A stretch of DNA of 64,000 nucleotides from Chitinibacter sp. GC72 (GCF_009760905.1 NZ_VIRW01000007.1:62001-126000), one strand, 5' to 3'; numbered from the stretch's first letter, positions 1 to 9,070 are shown. Numbers and translations are program-made. Notes: generated from the sequence alone by a model not told the origin.

Positions 1-614
1 CCTATCACCTTGGCCATATTGGCAATGGAGCACCGAAGACCAAAACGCCCGAAGGCCGCGAAGAAGCCGAACCGCTGCAACAGTTTTTGATTTTTCCAAT
101 CATCATTGGTGGTGCGCTGGCTTGGTATAACTGGCTGCGCTTTGGCAATCCGATTGAGTTTGGCCATAACTACCTGCCAGAATTCCAGCGTGCGACCGAG
201 GGGCAATTTAGCCTGTCGTATATTCCGGAAAACATCCTGCGCAGCCTGCGCCTGCCAAGCTTTACGCCCGAGGGCGGGCTGAGCTTCCCGCGCATGGATG
301 GCGTGATGTTCTTCCTGGTCAACCCGATCTTTTTGATCTTGGCGCGCAAGCTCACGCAGCTCAAGCGCGAATTCTGGCAAGTCAATGCCTTGCTGTTTGC
401 CGCCATCGCCATCCATATGCTCGCCACCTGGAGCCATCGCACCATGGGCGGCTGGCAGTTTGGTAATCGCTACTTTATCGATATGATTCCGGCGGTGGTG
501 CTGCTGTTGTGGCTCAATCGCAGCAAGTTTGATGGCAAAGATTTGATGCTGGCACTGTTTGGGTTGGGGATTAATGCGTATGGCGCACTATGGCTTTACC
601 TTGATTGGCCATGA
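1..614 (+). CDS. GT39-like polytopic membrane glycosyltransferase, C-terminal part
   Basis: The reading frame is open from base 3 to the TGA at 612-614, so the gene starts before the window and only about 203 residues are seen. The visible part has several hydrophobic segments and a conserved-looking stretch (YNWLRFGNPIEFGHNY, about residues 41-56 of the visible frame) of the kind found in the C-terminal half of dolichyl-phosphate-mannose mannosyltransferase-like (GT39/GT-C) inner-membrane proteins. Such enzymes move sugars from polyprenyl-phosphate carriers at the periplasmic face. GtrA follows 58 bp downstream and a second large membrane protein after that, which fits a glycan-modification cluster. 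The exact substrate cannot be read from this fragment. Confidence 0.6.
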   Translation, partial: YHLGHIGNGAPKTKTPEGREEAEPLQQFLIFPIIIGGALAWYNWLRFGNPIEFGHNYLPEFQRATEGQFSLSYIPENILRSLRLPSFTPEGGLSFPRMDGVMFFLVNPIFLILARKLTQLKREFWQVNALLFAAIAIHMLATWSHRTMGGWQFGNRYFIDMIPAVVLLLWLNRSKFDGKDLMLALFGLGINAYGALWLYLDWP

Positions 615-672
615 TTCACGATCTGCTGCGCTTTAGCTTGCTAGCTCGTGACACTCACTAAAAAGAAATGAA

Positions 673-1074
673 ATGCCAAAACTGTTGAAACAATTTCTCA
701 CCTTCGCCGCCGTCGGCCTCTGTGGCACGGGTATTCAATATCTGGTGCTATGGCTGGGGGTTGAGTTTCTGGCCATGAAGGCCGCGCTGGCGTCCGGCAT
801 CGGCTATCTGCTCGGCTCGGTGGCGAACTATCTGCTTAATTATTTCTTTACGTTCAAAGACCAGCACGGGCAGAAATCGCACCGCGAGGCGGCGGCGAAG
901 TTTTACACCATTGCCGGCTTGGGCTGGGTTTTGAATACCGGCCTAATGCTGCTGTTTGTCGATATGCTGGCCTGGGCCTACTGGCCTGCACAATTGCTGA
1001 CCACCGCGATTGGTCTGCTGTGGAATTTTGCTGGTAGCCGCTGGTGGGCATTTCGTCACCCAGCCAGCGCTTAA
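673..1074 (+). CDS. GtrA family membrane protein
   Basis: 133 residues with four predicted membrane helices and the GtrA-type opening (LLKQFLTFAAVGLCGTGIQY) and middle (GSVANYLLNYFFTF) typical of the family. GtrA-like proteins are thought to flip bactoprenol-linked sugars across the inner membrane for O-antigen or teichoic-acid-type glycosylation. It lies between two large membrane glycosyltransferase-like genes on the same strand, so it probably serves them. The ATG at 673 is preceded by a purine-rich AAAAGAAATGAA stretch. The length is normal for the family. Confidence 0.85.
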   Translation: MPKLLKQFLTFAAVGLCGTGIQYLVLWLGVEFLAMKAALASGIGYLLGSVANYLLNYFFTFKDQHGQKSHREAAAKFYTIAGLGWVLNTGLMLLFVDMLAWAYWPAQLLTTAIGLLWNFAGSRWWAFRHPASA

Positions 1075-1097
1075 AGATTGCTAAAAGAGAAAAAACC

Positions 1098-3080
1098 ATG
1101 TTTTTCGCACTGATCTACTTTATCGCCCACCTGATCGCCTGGGGCTATGCCGCGCAAAAGCTGTTTGCTACGCATCCACAGTGGATACGCTTGGGCGCAG
1201 GTGGCGTATTAGGCGCCACCGCGCTGATGTGGGCGCCGGTGCCGTTTGCATTCTTTGTGCAATTTAGTCCGCTGAGCCACGGGCTCGGTCTGGCGCTATC
1301 GTGCGCCTTGGCCGGAGCAATTTATGCCAAAGCCCGCCCGCTCGCGGCCAGCCCGATTAACTACGGCGCGATGCAAAAAACGCTACTGTGGCTGGGCCTG
1401 CCGATCTTTGCTGTCATGGCCTATCTGCTGCACACCCATCTGATTTTGCCAACGGCCAATGGCTATGACGTTGGCCAATCAACGTTTGGCGATTTGCAAA
1501 TGCATATGGGCATGGTGACTTCCTTGGCGCGCCAGCAGATTTTCCCGCCCGAATACAGCATCTTGCCCGGCCAACGCCTGAGCTATCCGTTTCTAGTTAA
1601 TCTGGTGTCGTCATCGCTGTATCAGATGGGTTTCTCGCTGCGCTGGTCGCTGCTGCTACCGTCGCTATTGATGTGTGCGATGATTGTGTTCAGCTTTATC
1701 TTGCTCGCGTTTGAGGTCAGCAAAGACAAGCGCGCGACGCAGCTCGCAACGCTGCTGTTTTTCTTTAATGGTGGCCTGGGCTTTATTTATTTCTTTGGCT
1801 GGCACGAATACACCTTCGCGCAAATTCTGACCGAATTTTACAAAACGCCGACCAATTACAACGAGATGAATATCCGCTGGTCGAACGTTATCGCCGATAT
1901 GATCATCCCGCAGCGCACGACAATGGCGGGCTGGTCTGTCGCGCTGTTCGCGCTGTGGGCGCTACTGCGTTTCACTCGCAGTGAAGGGCGCGATAAACGC
2001 GGCTGGGGTATGCTCGCCGGGGTCTTGGTGGGATTACTCCCGATGATCCATACCCATTCATTTATGGCCATCGGCCTGATTTCGCTCGGCTGGTTGGGTG
2101 TTGATCTGGTGCTACGTCGTAAAGCTATCGTGCAGGTGATTATCGACTGGTGCTGGTATGGATTGCCGGCGATTGGCCTTGGCATCGGTCAATTAATGTT
2201 CTGGACTTTCCAGCAGGCCACGGCAGGGGACGGTTTTGTCCATTTTCATCTGAACTGGGTCAACAAACTCGAGATTGACCCGTATTTGTGGTTCTACCTC
2301 AAAAACATGGGTGTCGTGTATGTGGGCTGGTTGATGGGCTTGGCGCTGCTCGCGCGTAGCGCATGGCGCGAGAAATTCGCCATCGCGGCTGATGGAGCAG
2401 AAGGCTCGCTACTCGATAAACATCTGGCATTGTTGCAGCTTGGCCCGCTGGTGATTTACATCGTTGCCGAGCTGATTATTTTCCAGCCCAATTTATATGA
2501 CAACAACAAGCTGTTTTATATCTGGTATGCGTTTGCCACCATCACCGCTGCCTGCGTGATTATCGCGGCTTTCCGCTACTGGCTGGCGCGTGGCCGCTAT
2601 ATTTTGGCTGCTAATTTGGTGGTATTTAGCATCGTCATTGGCTGCATTTCGGGCGGGCTGACTTTGGCGCGCGAATGGGTTTCAACGTACACCGCGTACA
2701 ACCCCGCGCATGTTGCTGCGGCGCAGTTTATTGATAACAACACGCCGGTGGATGCGATGTTTGTCACTGCCGACAACCACAACAACACCGTCGCCGCGCT
2801 CACCGGCCGCAATATTGTCGTCGGCACGGATACCTATTTGTTCTTCCACGGCCTGGATACCAAGCAGCGCCACGACGACGTGCGCAAAATCTACGAGAGC
2901 CCGTCCGAGCGCGCGGCTCTGATCGCCAAGTACAAGGTGGATTATATTTTCATCAGCGATTTCGAGCGTAGCAACTATCCGGCCTTTGCCAGCCTGTTTG
3001 GCCTGTATCCGGTGATTTTTGATAACGGGCAGGTGCAGGTGCTGGCGGTGTCTCAGCATGCGCAAAATTACCAGCGCTAG
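1098..3080 (+). CDS. Large multi-spanning membrane protein, GT-C-like
   Basis: About 660 residues, mostly hydrophobic, with ten or more predicted membrane segments and a soluble C-terminal tail of about 120 residues (from the VAAAQFIDNNTP region on). The frame is open from 1044, but that start lies inside gtrA; the ATG at 1098 follows an AAGAGA-like site and gives a clean N-terminal helix, so I chose it. Acidic and histidine residues in the first large periplasmic loop (FGDLQMHMG) followed by a YPF motif recall GT-C fold glycosyltransferases and DUF2298-type proteins. This is a fold-level guess. It is the last gene of the GT39-GtrA cluster, and the next gene converges on it. Confidence 0.55.
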   Translation: MFFALIYFIAHLIAWGYAAQKLFATHPQWIRLGAGGVLGATALMWAPVPFAFFVQFSPLSHGLGLALSCALAGAIYAKARPLAASPINYGAMQKTLLWLGLPIFAVMAYLLHTHLILPTANGYDVGQSTFGDLQMHMGMVTSLARQQIFPPEYSILPGQRLSYPFLVNLVSSSLYQMGFSLRWSLLLPSLLMCAMIVFSFILLAFEVSKDKRATQLATLLFFFNGGLGFIYFFGWHEYTFAQILTEFYKTPTNYNEMNIRWSNVIADMIIPQRTTMAGWSVALFALWALLRFTRSEGRDKRGWGMLAGVLVGLLPMIHTHSFMAIGLISLGWLGVDLVLRRKAIVQVIIDWCWYGLPAIGLGIGQLMFWTFQQATAGDGFVHFHLNWVNKLEIDPYLWFYLKNMGVVYVGWLMGLALLARSAWREKFAIAADGAEGSLLDKHLALLQLGPLVIYIVAELIIFQPNLYDNNKLFYIWYAFATITAACVIIAAFRYWLARGRYILAANLVVFSIVIGCISGGLTLAREWVSTYTAYNPAHVAAAQFIDNNTPVDAMFVTADNHNNTVAALTGRNIVVGTDTYLFFHGLDTKQRHDDVRKIYESPSERAALIAKYKVDYIFISDFERSNYPAFASLFGLYPVIFDNGQVQVLAVSQHAQNYQR

Positions 3081-3150
3081 CCCAATATTGCGCACAGTAA
3101 CTACGTCCAAATTGGTCCAAGCCACAGCCAGAAATCTTGAAAATCAACAA

Positions 3151-3199
3151 GGGTATATCCAGCAATAGCAATCTGGAATTGATCTTGATGGATATACCT
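3151..3199. repeat. GGGTATTGCC-type palindromic element, intergenic copy 1
   Basis: Inverted arms GGTATATCCA (3152-3161) and TGGATATACC (3189-3198), a perfect 10-bp stem. This is a variant of the palindromic family found across the window (TATATCC in place of TATTGCC). It sits between the convergent ends of the membrane protein gene and the histidine kinase gene, where a hairpin could also act as a bidirectional terminator. Confidence 0.6.
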
Positions 3200-3221
3200 A
3201 ATGATAGTAAACCTTGTCATA

Positions 3222-4595
3222 TCAGACCTGATACGGCAGTGTCACCGTGAAGCAGCAGCCCTGCCCGCCCAGCCCGCTGCCCAAACTGATGTGGCCATTC
3301 AAGCGGGCTACGGCTTGCGCGACGATCGCCAGCCCCAGCCCGGTACCTGCCACATCGTGCCCCGCGCCGCGATAAAAGCGCTCAAAGATCCGCTCCCGAT
3401 CCGCCTCTGCAATGCCCGGGCCATTGTCGGCCACCGATAGAATCAGGCAGGTGTTGGCCACTTGCAACTGCACCTCGATCTGATCACCTTCGTTGACATA
3501 CAAAATGGCGTTATTCAGCAGATTTTGCGCGATAGTTTGCAGCGCATTGCTGTCCGTGCGGCATGGCAGCGTATCGGGCGCATTCAGTGATAACTCGATC
3601 TGCCGCGCCATGGCGGCGGGGACAAGGTGTGCCAGCTCCCGCTGCAACAAGGCCGCAACATCAATCAGCTCATCCGGCTTGAGGCGATCGTTATCGATAT
3701 GCGACATATCGAGCAGCTGCGCGATCAGATGCGAGGCGCGATGAATGGCCTGCTCCAGATTTTTCTCGGCGGTTTTTCGCTCGGCGGGCGTGGCCGCCAG
3801 TGTCAGTACATGCGCTTGCGCTGAAATAACTGCCATGGGCGTGCGCAACTCATGGGCGGCATCCTGTACAAAAGCGTGTTCCCGCTCGATTTTGCCGCGC
3901 AATTGATCAAGCAGGTGATCCAGCGCAGCAGTCAGTGGCTTTAATTCGGCATAGGGGCTGGCAAAGTTAAGCGGCGACAGATCATCGCGGTGTTTGGCGG
4001 CGATGGTGCCGGACAAAACGCGCAATGGGCGCAAGCCACGGGCAACGACCAGCCAGATGGTCAGGATCATAATCGGTAAGGCAATCAGCATTTCAATGCT
4101 CATACTGACGACCACCATTTTGAAAAACCAGAATGAATTCAGGCTGGGCACCGCCCACATCAATTCCCAGCGCGGGGTCTTGGCGTGAAAAACACGGTAA
4201 GTCTCGCCATTACGCCGGATATCGTACAGCGTCGCGTTCCCCTGCGGCAGAGCGCGCCCCTGGGCCTCTGGCGACAGATACAGCAAGCGCCCCTGCGCAT
4301 TGCTGAGCTGAAATAACATCACTCGGGGTATCTGCAGCTCGCGATAGTTTAAGTTGTACAAATCGGAATGAGTGGCCATCACCATCTTGGCCTCGGTATC
4401 GGTTTGCGCTTTCTCCAGCACCTGCACCATCATTTTGCCCTGGGTGAGCAGCATGCGATCACGCTCGGCTGGATTGGTCTCGGACCAATAGCCATACAGG
4501 GCGAGCACCACCCAGATCAGCGCAAAAGCGAGCAAAATCGCCAGCACTACGCGGCGAATCAGGCTGGGGCCAAAGTAGTCGAGATAGCGGTTCAT
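3222..4595 (-). CDS. Sensor histidine kinase of a two-component system
   Basis: 457 residues. Membrane helices at about 14-36 and 158-185 enclose a periplasmic sensor of about 120 residues; a HAMP-like linker follows. The H-box (DAAHELRTP) puts the phospho-accepting histidine at about residue 248. The N-box (NLLNNAILYV), G1 (DNGPGIAEADRERIFERFYR) and G2 (GTGLGLAIV) of the ATP-binding domain are all present, so the kinase looks intact. Its ATG overlaps the stop of the upstream response regulator by 4 bp (ATGA), implying coupled translation. The architecture is that of the QseC/PhoQ-like group; the signal is unknown. The divergent MipA-family outer-membrane gene is a likely target. Confidence 0.9.
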   Translation of the reverse strand: MNRYLDYFGPSLIRRVVLAILLAFALIWVVLALYGYWSETNPAERDRMLLTQGKMMVQVLEKAQTDTEAKMVMATHSDLYNLNYRELQIPRVMLFQLSNAQGRLLYLSPEAQGRALPQGNATLYDIRRNGETYRVFHAKTPRWELMWAVPSLNSFWFFKMVVVSMSIEMLIALPIMILTIWLVVARGLRPLRVLSGTIAAKHRDDLSPLNFASPYAELKPLTAALDHLLDQLRGKIEREHAFVQDAAHELRTPMAVISAQAHVLTLAATPAERKTAEKNLEQAIHRASHLIAQLLDMSHIDNDRLKPDELIDVAALLQRELAHLVPAAMARQIELSLNAPDTLPCRTDSNALQTIAQNLLNNAILYVNEGDQIEVQLQVANTCLILSVADNGPGIAEADRERIFERFYRGAGHDVAGTGLGLAIVAQAVARLNGHISLGSGLGGQGCCFTVTLPYQV

Positions 4596-5248
4596 TTCAC
4601 CAACATATAGCCAACACCGCGCACGGTGCGAATTTTTTGCGCGCCGATTTTCCGGCGCAAATTCGATAGATGCACTTCCAGCGCACCAAAATCAATCGCG
4701 TCCCCCAAGGGCTCCAGACGCTGCGCCAATGCACTTTTCGGCACCACAATCCCGGGCTCTCTGGCCAGCTCAAGCAGGAGATGAAATTCGCGCGGCGACA
4801 AATCCAGCGGCACGCCCGCCAGACTTACCTGATAGCGTCGTGGCTCAATGTGCAGCTCGCCAATGATCCAGACATCGCTGGCCTGCTGGGCATAACGGCG
4901 CAAAACGGCGCGCATGCGAGCAATCAACTCCTCGGTGGCAAACGGTTTGATAATGAAATCATCCGCCCCGCCATCCAGCCCCGCCAGCCTATCATCCAGC
5001 GCCGAACGCGCGGTAATCACAATAATCGGCGTGGCAATACCCGCCCGCCGCCAGCGCCGGAGCAAATCAAAGCCCAGCCCGTCGGGCAGCGTCAGATCAA
5101 GCAGCACACAATCAAAAGCCATGTCCTGTGCGACATGCGGCGCATCGGCAATGCTTCGCCGCCATTCGCTACTGATGTCTTCGGCCTTGAGCGCCTGCTG
5201 CAGTGCGAACCCGAGATCGAGGTCGTCTTCAATGATGAGGATATGCAT
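4592..5248 (-). CDS. OmpR-family response regulator
   Basis: 218 residues. The N-terminal receiver domain has the acidic pocket (EDD, residues 7-9), the phospho-acceptor Asp51 (CVLLDLTLPDG) and the conserved Lys in IIKPFA near residue 101. The C-terminal winged helix (residues about 125-218) ends with VRGVGYMLVK, typical of the OmpR/PhoB class. It is the first gene of the pair with the histidine kinase and is read divergently from the MipA-family gene. A direct repeat with 11-bp period upstream (5274-5290) could be its own operator. Confidence 0.92.
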   Translation of the reverse strand: MHILIIEDDLDLGFALQQALKAEDISSEWRRSIADAPHVAQDMAFDCVLLDLTLPDGLGFDLLRRWRRAGIATPIIVITARSALDDRLAGLDGGADDFIIKPFATEELIARMRAVLRRYAQQASDVWIIGELHIEPRRYQVSLAGVPLDLSPREFHLLLELAREPGIVVPKSALAQRLEPLGDAIDFGALEVHLSNLRRKIGAQKIRTVRGVGYMLVK

Positions 5249-5273
5249 GCCGTCACTTTACCCGAACAACCTT

Positions 5274-5290
5274 AAGCTTAGCCAAAGCTT
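5274..5290. promoter_or_regulatory. Candidate response-regulator operator (AAGCTT direct repeat)
   Basis: AAGCTT occurs at 5274-5279 and 5285-5290, spaced exactly 11 bp, in the divergent region between the response regulator and the mipA-like gene; a third AAGCTT lies at 5346-5351. OmpR-family regulators bind head-to-tail half-sites about one helical turn apart. The assignment is inference from position and spacing only. Confidence 0.3.
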
Positions 5291-5379
5291 GCCCCTGCCA
5301 TAGTGCTGGACATGATCAATCACGTCGAATCAGGCCCTAACAGTCAAGCTTGAATTCGGCTTTTTAGCGGGAGCTCATC

Positions 5380-5562
5380 ATGTGGGGTTTTGGCCACTGT
5401 CCAATCGATCTGGATCGCATCATCGCCGCGCAAACATCAGCCGCAGCAAAACGCCCGGCAATAGAACGCAGTAGCGAGGCACAGCAACAAACCCCGCAGC
5501 CTGATTCAGCTCCGTACCCAGCAGAAATTATCACCACCAAGGAAGTCCAACATCATGCTTAA
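5380..5562 (+). CDS. Possible 60-residue leader ORF coupled to the mipA-like gene
   Basis: The ATG at 5380 is preceded by GGGAG at good spacing. The frame ends with TAA at 5560-5562, overlapping the next start codon (5555) by 8 bp. The product is polar, Ala/Gln/Pro-rich after residue 20 and has no recognisable domain or signal peptide. Good ribosome-binding site and overlap suggest translational coupling, but the composition could equally be chance. I do not recognise it. Confidence 0.3.
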   Translation: MWGFGHCPIDLDRIIAAQTSAAAKRPAIERSSEAQQQTPQPDSAPYPAEIITTKEVQHHA

Positions 5563-6385
5563 ACCATTGATTTTATCTGTATGTATTCTGAGCCCGATCA
5601 GTTTTGCCAGCGAGCTCACGCTGGGCTCGGGCACCGAGCAAGGTCTGTTGCGCCTGCAAAGCCTGTGGGCCGAGGCCAGCGAGGGCGACAACTGGCAGCT
5701 CGCTGCCGGGCTGGGCATGGCTTATGCGCCCGAAGTTCTAGGTGGCAAGAAGTACAAAGCCAGCCCATTGGTCAGCCTGGATGTCGCGCATCGCTCGGGC
5801 TTTTTTATCAGTAGCAGCAATGGCATAGGCTGGAGCTACACCGACAATCCGGCCTGGCAAGCCGCCGTTTTTCTGGGTGCAAGCGCCTCGCGCGATGAAA
5901 AAGACCAGCTCACCGACAAAATCACCTTCAAAGGTATGGGCAAGATTGATTCTGCGCTGCAGGCTGGTGCGTCGATCAATTACAACCTGGGAGATATCGA
6001 GCTTTCCAGCGTGATCACAACCGGCTTATCGGACAAAAATCGCGGCGTGCAGCTGACGCTGGGTGCCGATTACACCGCATACGCCAGCGAACAATTTGCC
6101 CTGACGCTCAACAGCTCGCTCACAGCCAGCAATGGCAAATATCAGCAGCGCTGGTATGGCGTAACAGCCCAACAAGCCAAAAACAGCCGCTTTAAAGCGT
6201 ATCAGGCGGGCAGCGGCCTGACTTTGGCCAGCGTGGGCATCACGGGCATTGTGCCGATCAGCAAGGAATTACGGCTGGTCAGCAATCTGACATACAACCA
6301 GCTACTGGGCGATGCCGCCGATAGCCCATTGGTAAAATCAAAAGGCAGCGGCGCATTTTCCACGCACCTGCAATACACCTGGTAA
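5555..6385 (+). CDS. MipA/OmpV family outer-membrane protein
   Basis: 276 residues. A signal peptide covers about residues 1-19 (cleavage near SFA/SE). The mature part is rich in alternating polar and hydrophobic strands, with glycines at turns, and ends in an aromatic residue (LQYTW), as outer-membrane barrels do. The overall pattern (GMAYAPEVLGGKKYKASPLVSL near the N-terminus) matches MipA/OmpV, a family including the scaffolding protein for murein hydrolases (MipA) and stress-induced porin-like proteins. It is divergent from a complete two-component system, which probably controls it. A strong terminator follows at 6433-6456. Confidence 0.85.
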   Translation: MLKPLILSVCILSPISFASELTLGSGTEQGLLRLQSLWAEASEGDNWQLAAGLGMAYAPEVLGGKKYKASPLVSLDVAHRSGFFISSSNGIGWSYTDNPAWQAAVFLGASASRDEKDQLTDKITFKGMGKIDSALQAGASINYNLGDIELSSVITTGLSDKNRGVQLTLGADYTAYASEQFALTLNSSLTASNGKYQQRWYGVTAQQAKNSRFKAYQAGSGLTLASVGITGIVPISKELRLVSNLTYNQLLGDAADSPLVKSKGSGAFSTHLQYTW

Positions 6386-6432
6386 ACGGCAGCTCAAAAG
6401 CGCGGAGGCGCTTGCGAGCAACTCAAAGTCAG

Positions 6433-6456
6433 AAAGGCCGCGATTGCGGCCTTTTT
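6433..6456 (+). terminator. Rho-independent terminator after the mipA-like gene
   Basis: Stem AAAGGCCGC (6433-6441), loop GATT, GCGGCCTTT (6446-6454), continuing into a short T run. It lies 50 bp after the stop of the mipA-like gene. Confidence 0.85.
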
Positions 6457-6549
6457 AACACCAGAATGGCGTATTTACTTGCAAAGACTCCAACAGCCAA
6501 GGATTACAAATCCCCTACAAGATTTACGCCCCTCACCCAGATACAACCA

Positions 6550-7809
6550 CTATGTATTGCCTTTTAGCTCAACACCAGATTGATCCTCAGCCATATACCC
6601 CGCCATCTTTGCTTTTAATCTAGCCCAGCTGCCTTTCACACCGTATTGCAGCAATGGCCGCTCGAAACAATAGGTAATCAGGCTGGCGACGATGATGGAG
6701 GCGATGAAAGCGATGAAAAACATCGTCCAGCGCCAGGTGGGATCGTCGGTGGGCGTAGGCGTGGCGGCGGTCCACCAGCCGTGCTCTTTGATGACGCGGG
6801 CGATGACTTGGTGCCAGATGTACAGGTTGTACGATATCAGCGACAAAAAGGTCAGCGCGCGATTGGCGAGGATGGTGCGGAAAATTGCGTGCGCGTAGGT
6901 CGCTGCCACCGTTAGTGCGATCAGCACAAAGCAGAAAAACAAGCGGTGTTGCGATTGCCAGATCGGGTAGGAATCGGGCTCAAAGCGGATTTGATACAGA
7001 TCGTTAAACAGCAGCAGCATCGTTAGCAGCGCGAGCGCAACGATCACGCCCATGCCTGACTTTACTGCGCTGATAGCACTCTGACCTTGTTCTCGCACCC
7101 AAACCAGCAAATACGCGGTCAGCATGCCGCCAGCAAATAGGTCGAGAAAACCCGGTAGCTGATTATTCAGATTGGTAAATTCACCGATCGGTAAAGTACG
7201 TGTCCAGTGGCGATAGATCAGCGCCACGGCGCACATCAGCGTAAACACCAACCACGGCTTGCGGCGAAAACCCCACGCGAGCAGCGGGAAGATCAGGTAA
7301 AACTGCACCTCAACGCCCAGCGACCAGAACACGCCATTAATACTGCCGTGCGTGTCGGGAAACAGATTATGCACAAAGCCCAAGTGCATCAGGATGTCGG
7401 TCCAGTAGCCGCGTTGGCTGCTGGTGGGGTACATCTCGGGCAGCAGCACCAGCAACAGCAGCATCGCCAGCCAGTACGAAGGCAAAATTTTGATTGCGCG
7501 TCGGTAAGTGTAGTGGGCAATGCTCGGCAAACTGCCCTTGCCCTGCATCACTTTGGCGTGCGGATAGGCCAGACAAAATGCGCTTAAAAAGAAAAACAAT
7601 TCAACGCCCAGCGCGCCAGCATACTGAATCATTTCAAAATTGATCGTCCCGCCCGTGAATGGCACAGGAATCACCCACCACGTGATTTGCCAATAGTGAA
7701 ACAGCACGACCAGCAAAATCGCCAAGCCGCGCAGTCCGTCGACAATGGCAATATGCTGCGCAGCGCTCGTCGGTGCGTGCGGGTTTTCTAAGGTTGGCGC
7801 GCTCATCAT
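6550..7809 (-). CDS. OafA/YrhL-type membrane O-acyltransferase
   Basis: About 419 residues with some ten membrane helices. It carries the acyltransferase-3 marks: an early conserved His in the first helix (VVLFHYW) and an FWSLGVEVQFYLIFP motif in the middle. These enzymes acetylate or acylate sugars of O-antigen, peptidoglycan or exopolysaccharide. The longest frame starts at 7923, but the ATG at 7809 overlaps the preceding stop as ATGA and starts a normal N-terminus. The last about 16 residues are encoded by a degenerate copy of the palindromic repeat (6553-6601). The partner gene upstream encodes a secreted carbohydrate-binding-like protein. Confidence 0.88.
   Translation of the reverse strand: MMSAPTLENPHAPTSAAQHIAIVDGLRGLAILLVVLFHYWQITWWVIPVPFTGGTINFEMIQYAGALGVELFFFLSAFCLAYPHAKVMQGKGSLPSIAHYTYRRAIKILPSYWLAMLLLLVLLPEMYPTSSQRGYWTDILMHLGFVHNLFPDTHGSINGVFWSLGVEVQFYLIFPLLAWGFRRKPWLVFTLMCAVALIYRHWTRTLPIGEFTNLNNQLPGFLDLFAGGMLTAYLLVWVREQGQSAISAVKSGMGVIVALALLTMLLLFNDLYQIRFEPDSYPIWQSQHRLFFCFVLIALTVAATYAHAIFRTILANRALTFLSLISYNLYIWHQVIARVIKEHGWWTAATPTPTDDPTWRWTMFFIAFIASIIVASLITYCFERPLLQYGVKGSWARLKAKMAGYMAEDQSGVELKGNT
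6553..6601. repeat. Degenerate palindromic element forming the acyltransferase C-terminus
   Basis: Read on the minus strand, GGGTATATGGC and AAAGGCAATAC lie about 49 bp apart, the usual size and orientation of the family. The copy ends at the TAG stop and encodes the tail around GYMAEDQSGVELKGNT. The arms are imperfect, so membership is likely rather than certain. Confidence 0.4.
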
Positions 7810-8561
7810 GCTGCATCCTTGGCGACGACGCCCTTTTCCACAACATTGCGGCGCATCAGCAGCATAGCCAGCCCCATGCCGATCACCGACAGCACCAGCG
7901 TCGATCCCACCAGCATCAGCCACGGCGCGGCTTTGCCTTGCGCGGCGGGGCTCAGCGCTGCGGTGACGTTCTCAGTCTTGGCTTGCGAGCGCGGCATCTC
8001 GAGCACTTTGGCGCCAGCGGGAATCTCGGCTACTTTTTCTAAGCTCACCGCGTCAAACCACGCCTCGCCCTGATTTTCATTGCCAAAATGACCAAGGCCG
8101 AGCAAGAGCTGGAGTTCCTGCGCATCGTTCGATTTGATATACACCTGACGCAGCTGCCAGTCGGCATCGGTACGCACTGTTTCGCTCACATCGTACACGC
8201 CCTCAACGCCGATCACGGCGGCGAGTTTGTCAGCATTCGCGCCACGCGCTTTGACTTTGGCCTGAAATAAATACGTCTGATTGGGCTCAACGGCGATGGT
8301 TTTATTCACTCGCACATGATTGGGCTTGCTGCTGCTTAAATGCAGCACTTGCTTGCCATCGGCAGCGCTGGCCGCTGCCAGCGTGGCGCTGGAAACATTC
8401 GGCTGCCAGGTCATTAATGACCAGCCTTCGGGCAGATTGGCACCCGCCCCCTGCTCAAAAGATTCATTGAGCAATAGCGCTTGCGCGCTGGTTTCTGCTG
8501 CATGCACAGCACCCAGCAGCAGGCTTAAGCTGGCACCCAGCATCAGTTTACGGAACATCAT
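7806..8561 (-). CDS. Membrane-anchored protein with carbohydrate-binding-like domain
   Basis: About 251 residues. A signal peptide (cleavage near VHA/AE) is followed by a domain of about 150 residues beginning NESFEQGAG...LPEGWSL, the pattern of CBM4/9-type jelly-roll carbohydrate-binding domains. After a linker a C-terminal helix (residues about 220-242) and a short basic tail anchor the protein in the membrane. The frame is open from 8573, but GGAG lies six bases before the ATG at 8561, so I prefer that start. It overlaps the acyltransferase gene by 4 bp, so the pair probably works on one cell-surface glycan. The ligand is unknown. Confidence 0.6.
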   Translation of the reverse strand: MMFRKLMLGASLSLLLGAVHAAETSAQALLLNESFEQGAGANLPEGWSLMTWQPNVSSATLAAASAADGKQVLHLSSSKPNHVRVNKTIAVEPNQTYLFQAKVKARGANADKLAAVIGVEGVYDVSETVRTDADWQLRQVYIKSNDAQELQLLLGLGHFGNENQGEAWFDAVSLEKVAEIPAGAKVLEMPRSQAKTENVTAALSPAAQGKAAPWLMLVGSTLVLSVIGMGLAMLLMRRNVVEKGVVAKDAA

Positions 8562-8770
8562 TGGCAACTCCATCCATTAGGCTCTATTGGCCTTTGTTAT
8601 TGTCTTACCGCGCTGATTGCGCTTAGGGCATCAATGTACCAAAGCGGCGCTCGCAAAGCATCATCCATCGCCATCTTGATGCTGACGGGTATCACTGCCG
8701 GGTGCGACAGCGGTCGTGCAACAACGGGCAGGGCGGCAGGGTTCGCACCGGTATCGGGTATACTTGCCCA

Positions 8771-9034
8771 ATGCAATGTCGATCACACTGCGGTGCCTGC
8801 TGCACCGCCCCATCCATCTCCAGCCCCATTCCGGGCATGCCCAAAGGCAAGCCCGCAGGTGTTCCGTGCGTACAGCTTGATGATGATTTGCGCTGCAAGA
8901 TTTTCCTCGACCCGGCTCGTCCAGCGGTATGTGCAGGTTTGCAGCCCCATATTGAAATGTGCGGCGATAGTCAGCACTATGCGATTCATTGGCTGACCGA
9001 TTTGGAGAACCAGACCCGGCCGCATCAGTCATAA
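8771..9034 (+). CDS. YkgJ family cysteine-cluster protein
   Basis: 87 residues beginning [14 protein letters not shown], the CxxxCGxCC cluster that defines the family, followed by [19 protein letters not shown] and MCG, placing eight conserved cysteines as in YkgJ homologues. They are presumed to bind zinc or an Fe-S cluster; the function is unknown. The frame is open further upstream to 8702, but the family begins at this methionine. It is followed within 40 bp by the Gcr-like gene on the same strand. Confidence 0.85.
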   Translation: MQCRSHCGACCTAPSISSPIPGMPKGKPAGVPCVQLDDDLRCKIFLDPARPAVCAGLQPHIEMCGDSQHYAIHWLTDLENQTRPHQS

Positions 9035-9070
9035 GGCGGGATAGTCTTGAAGCTAGAAAAAGGATTAGGC

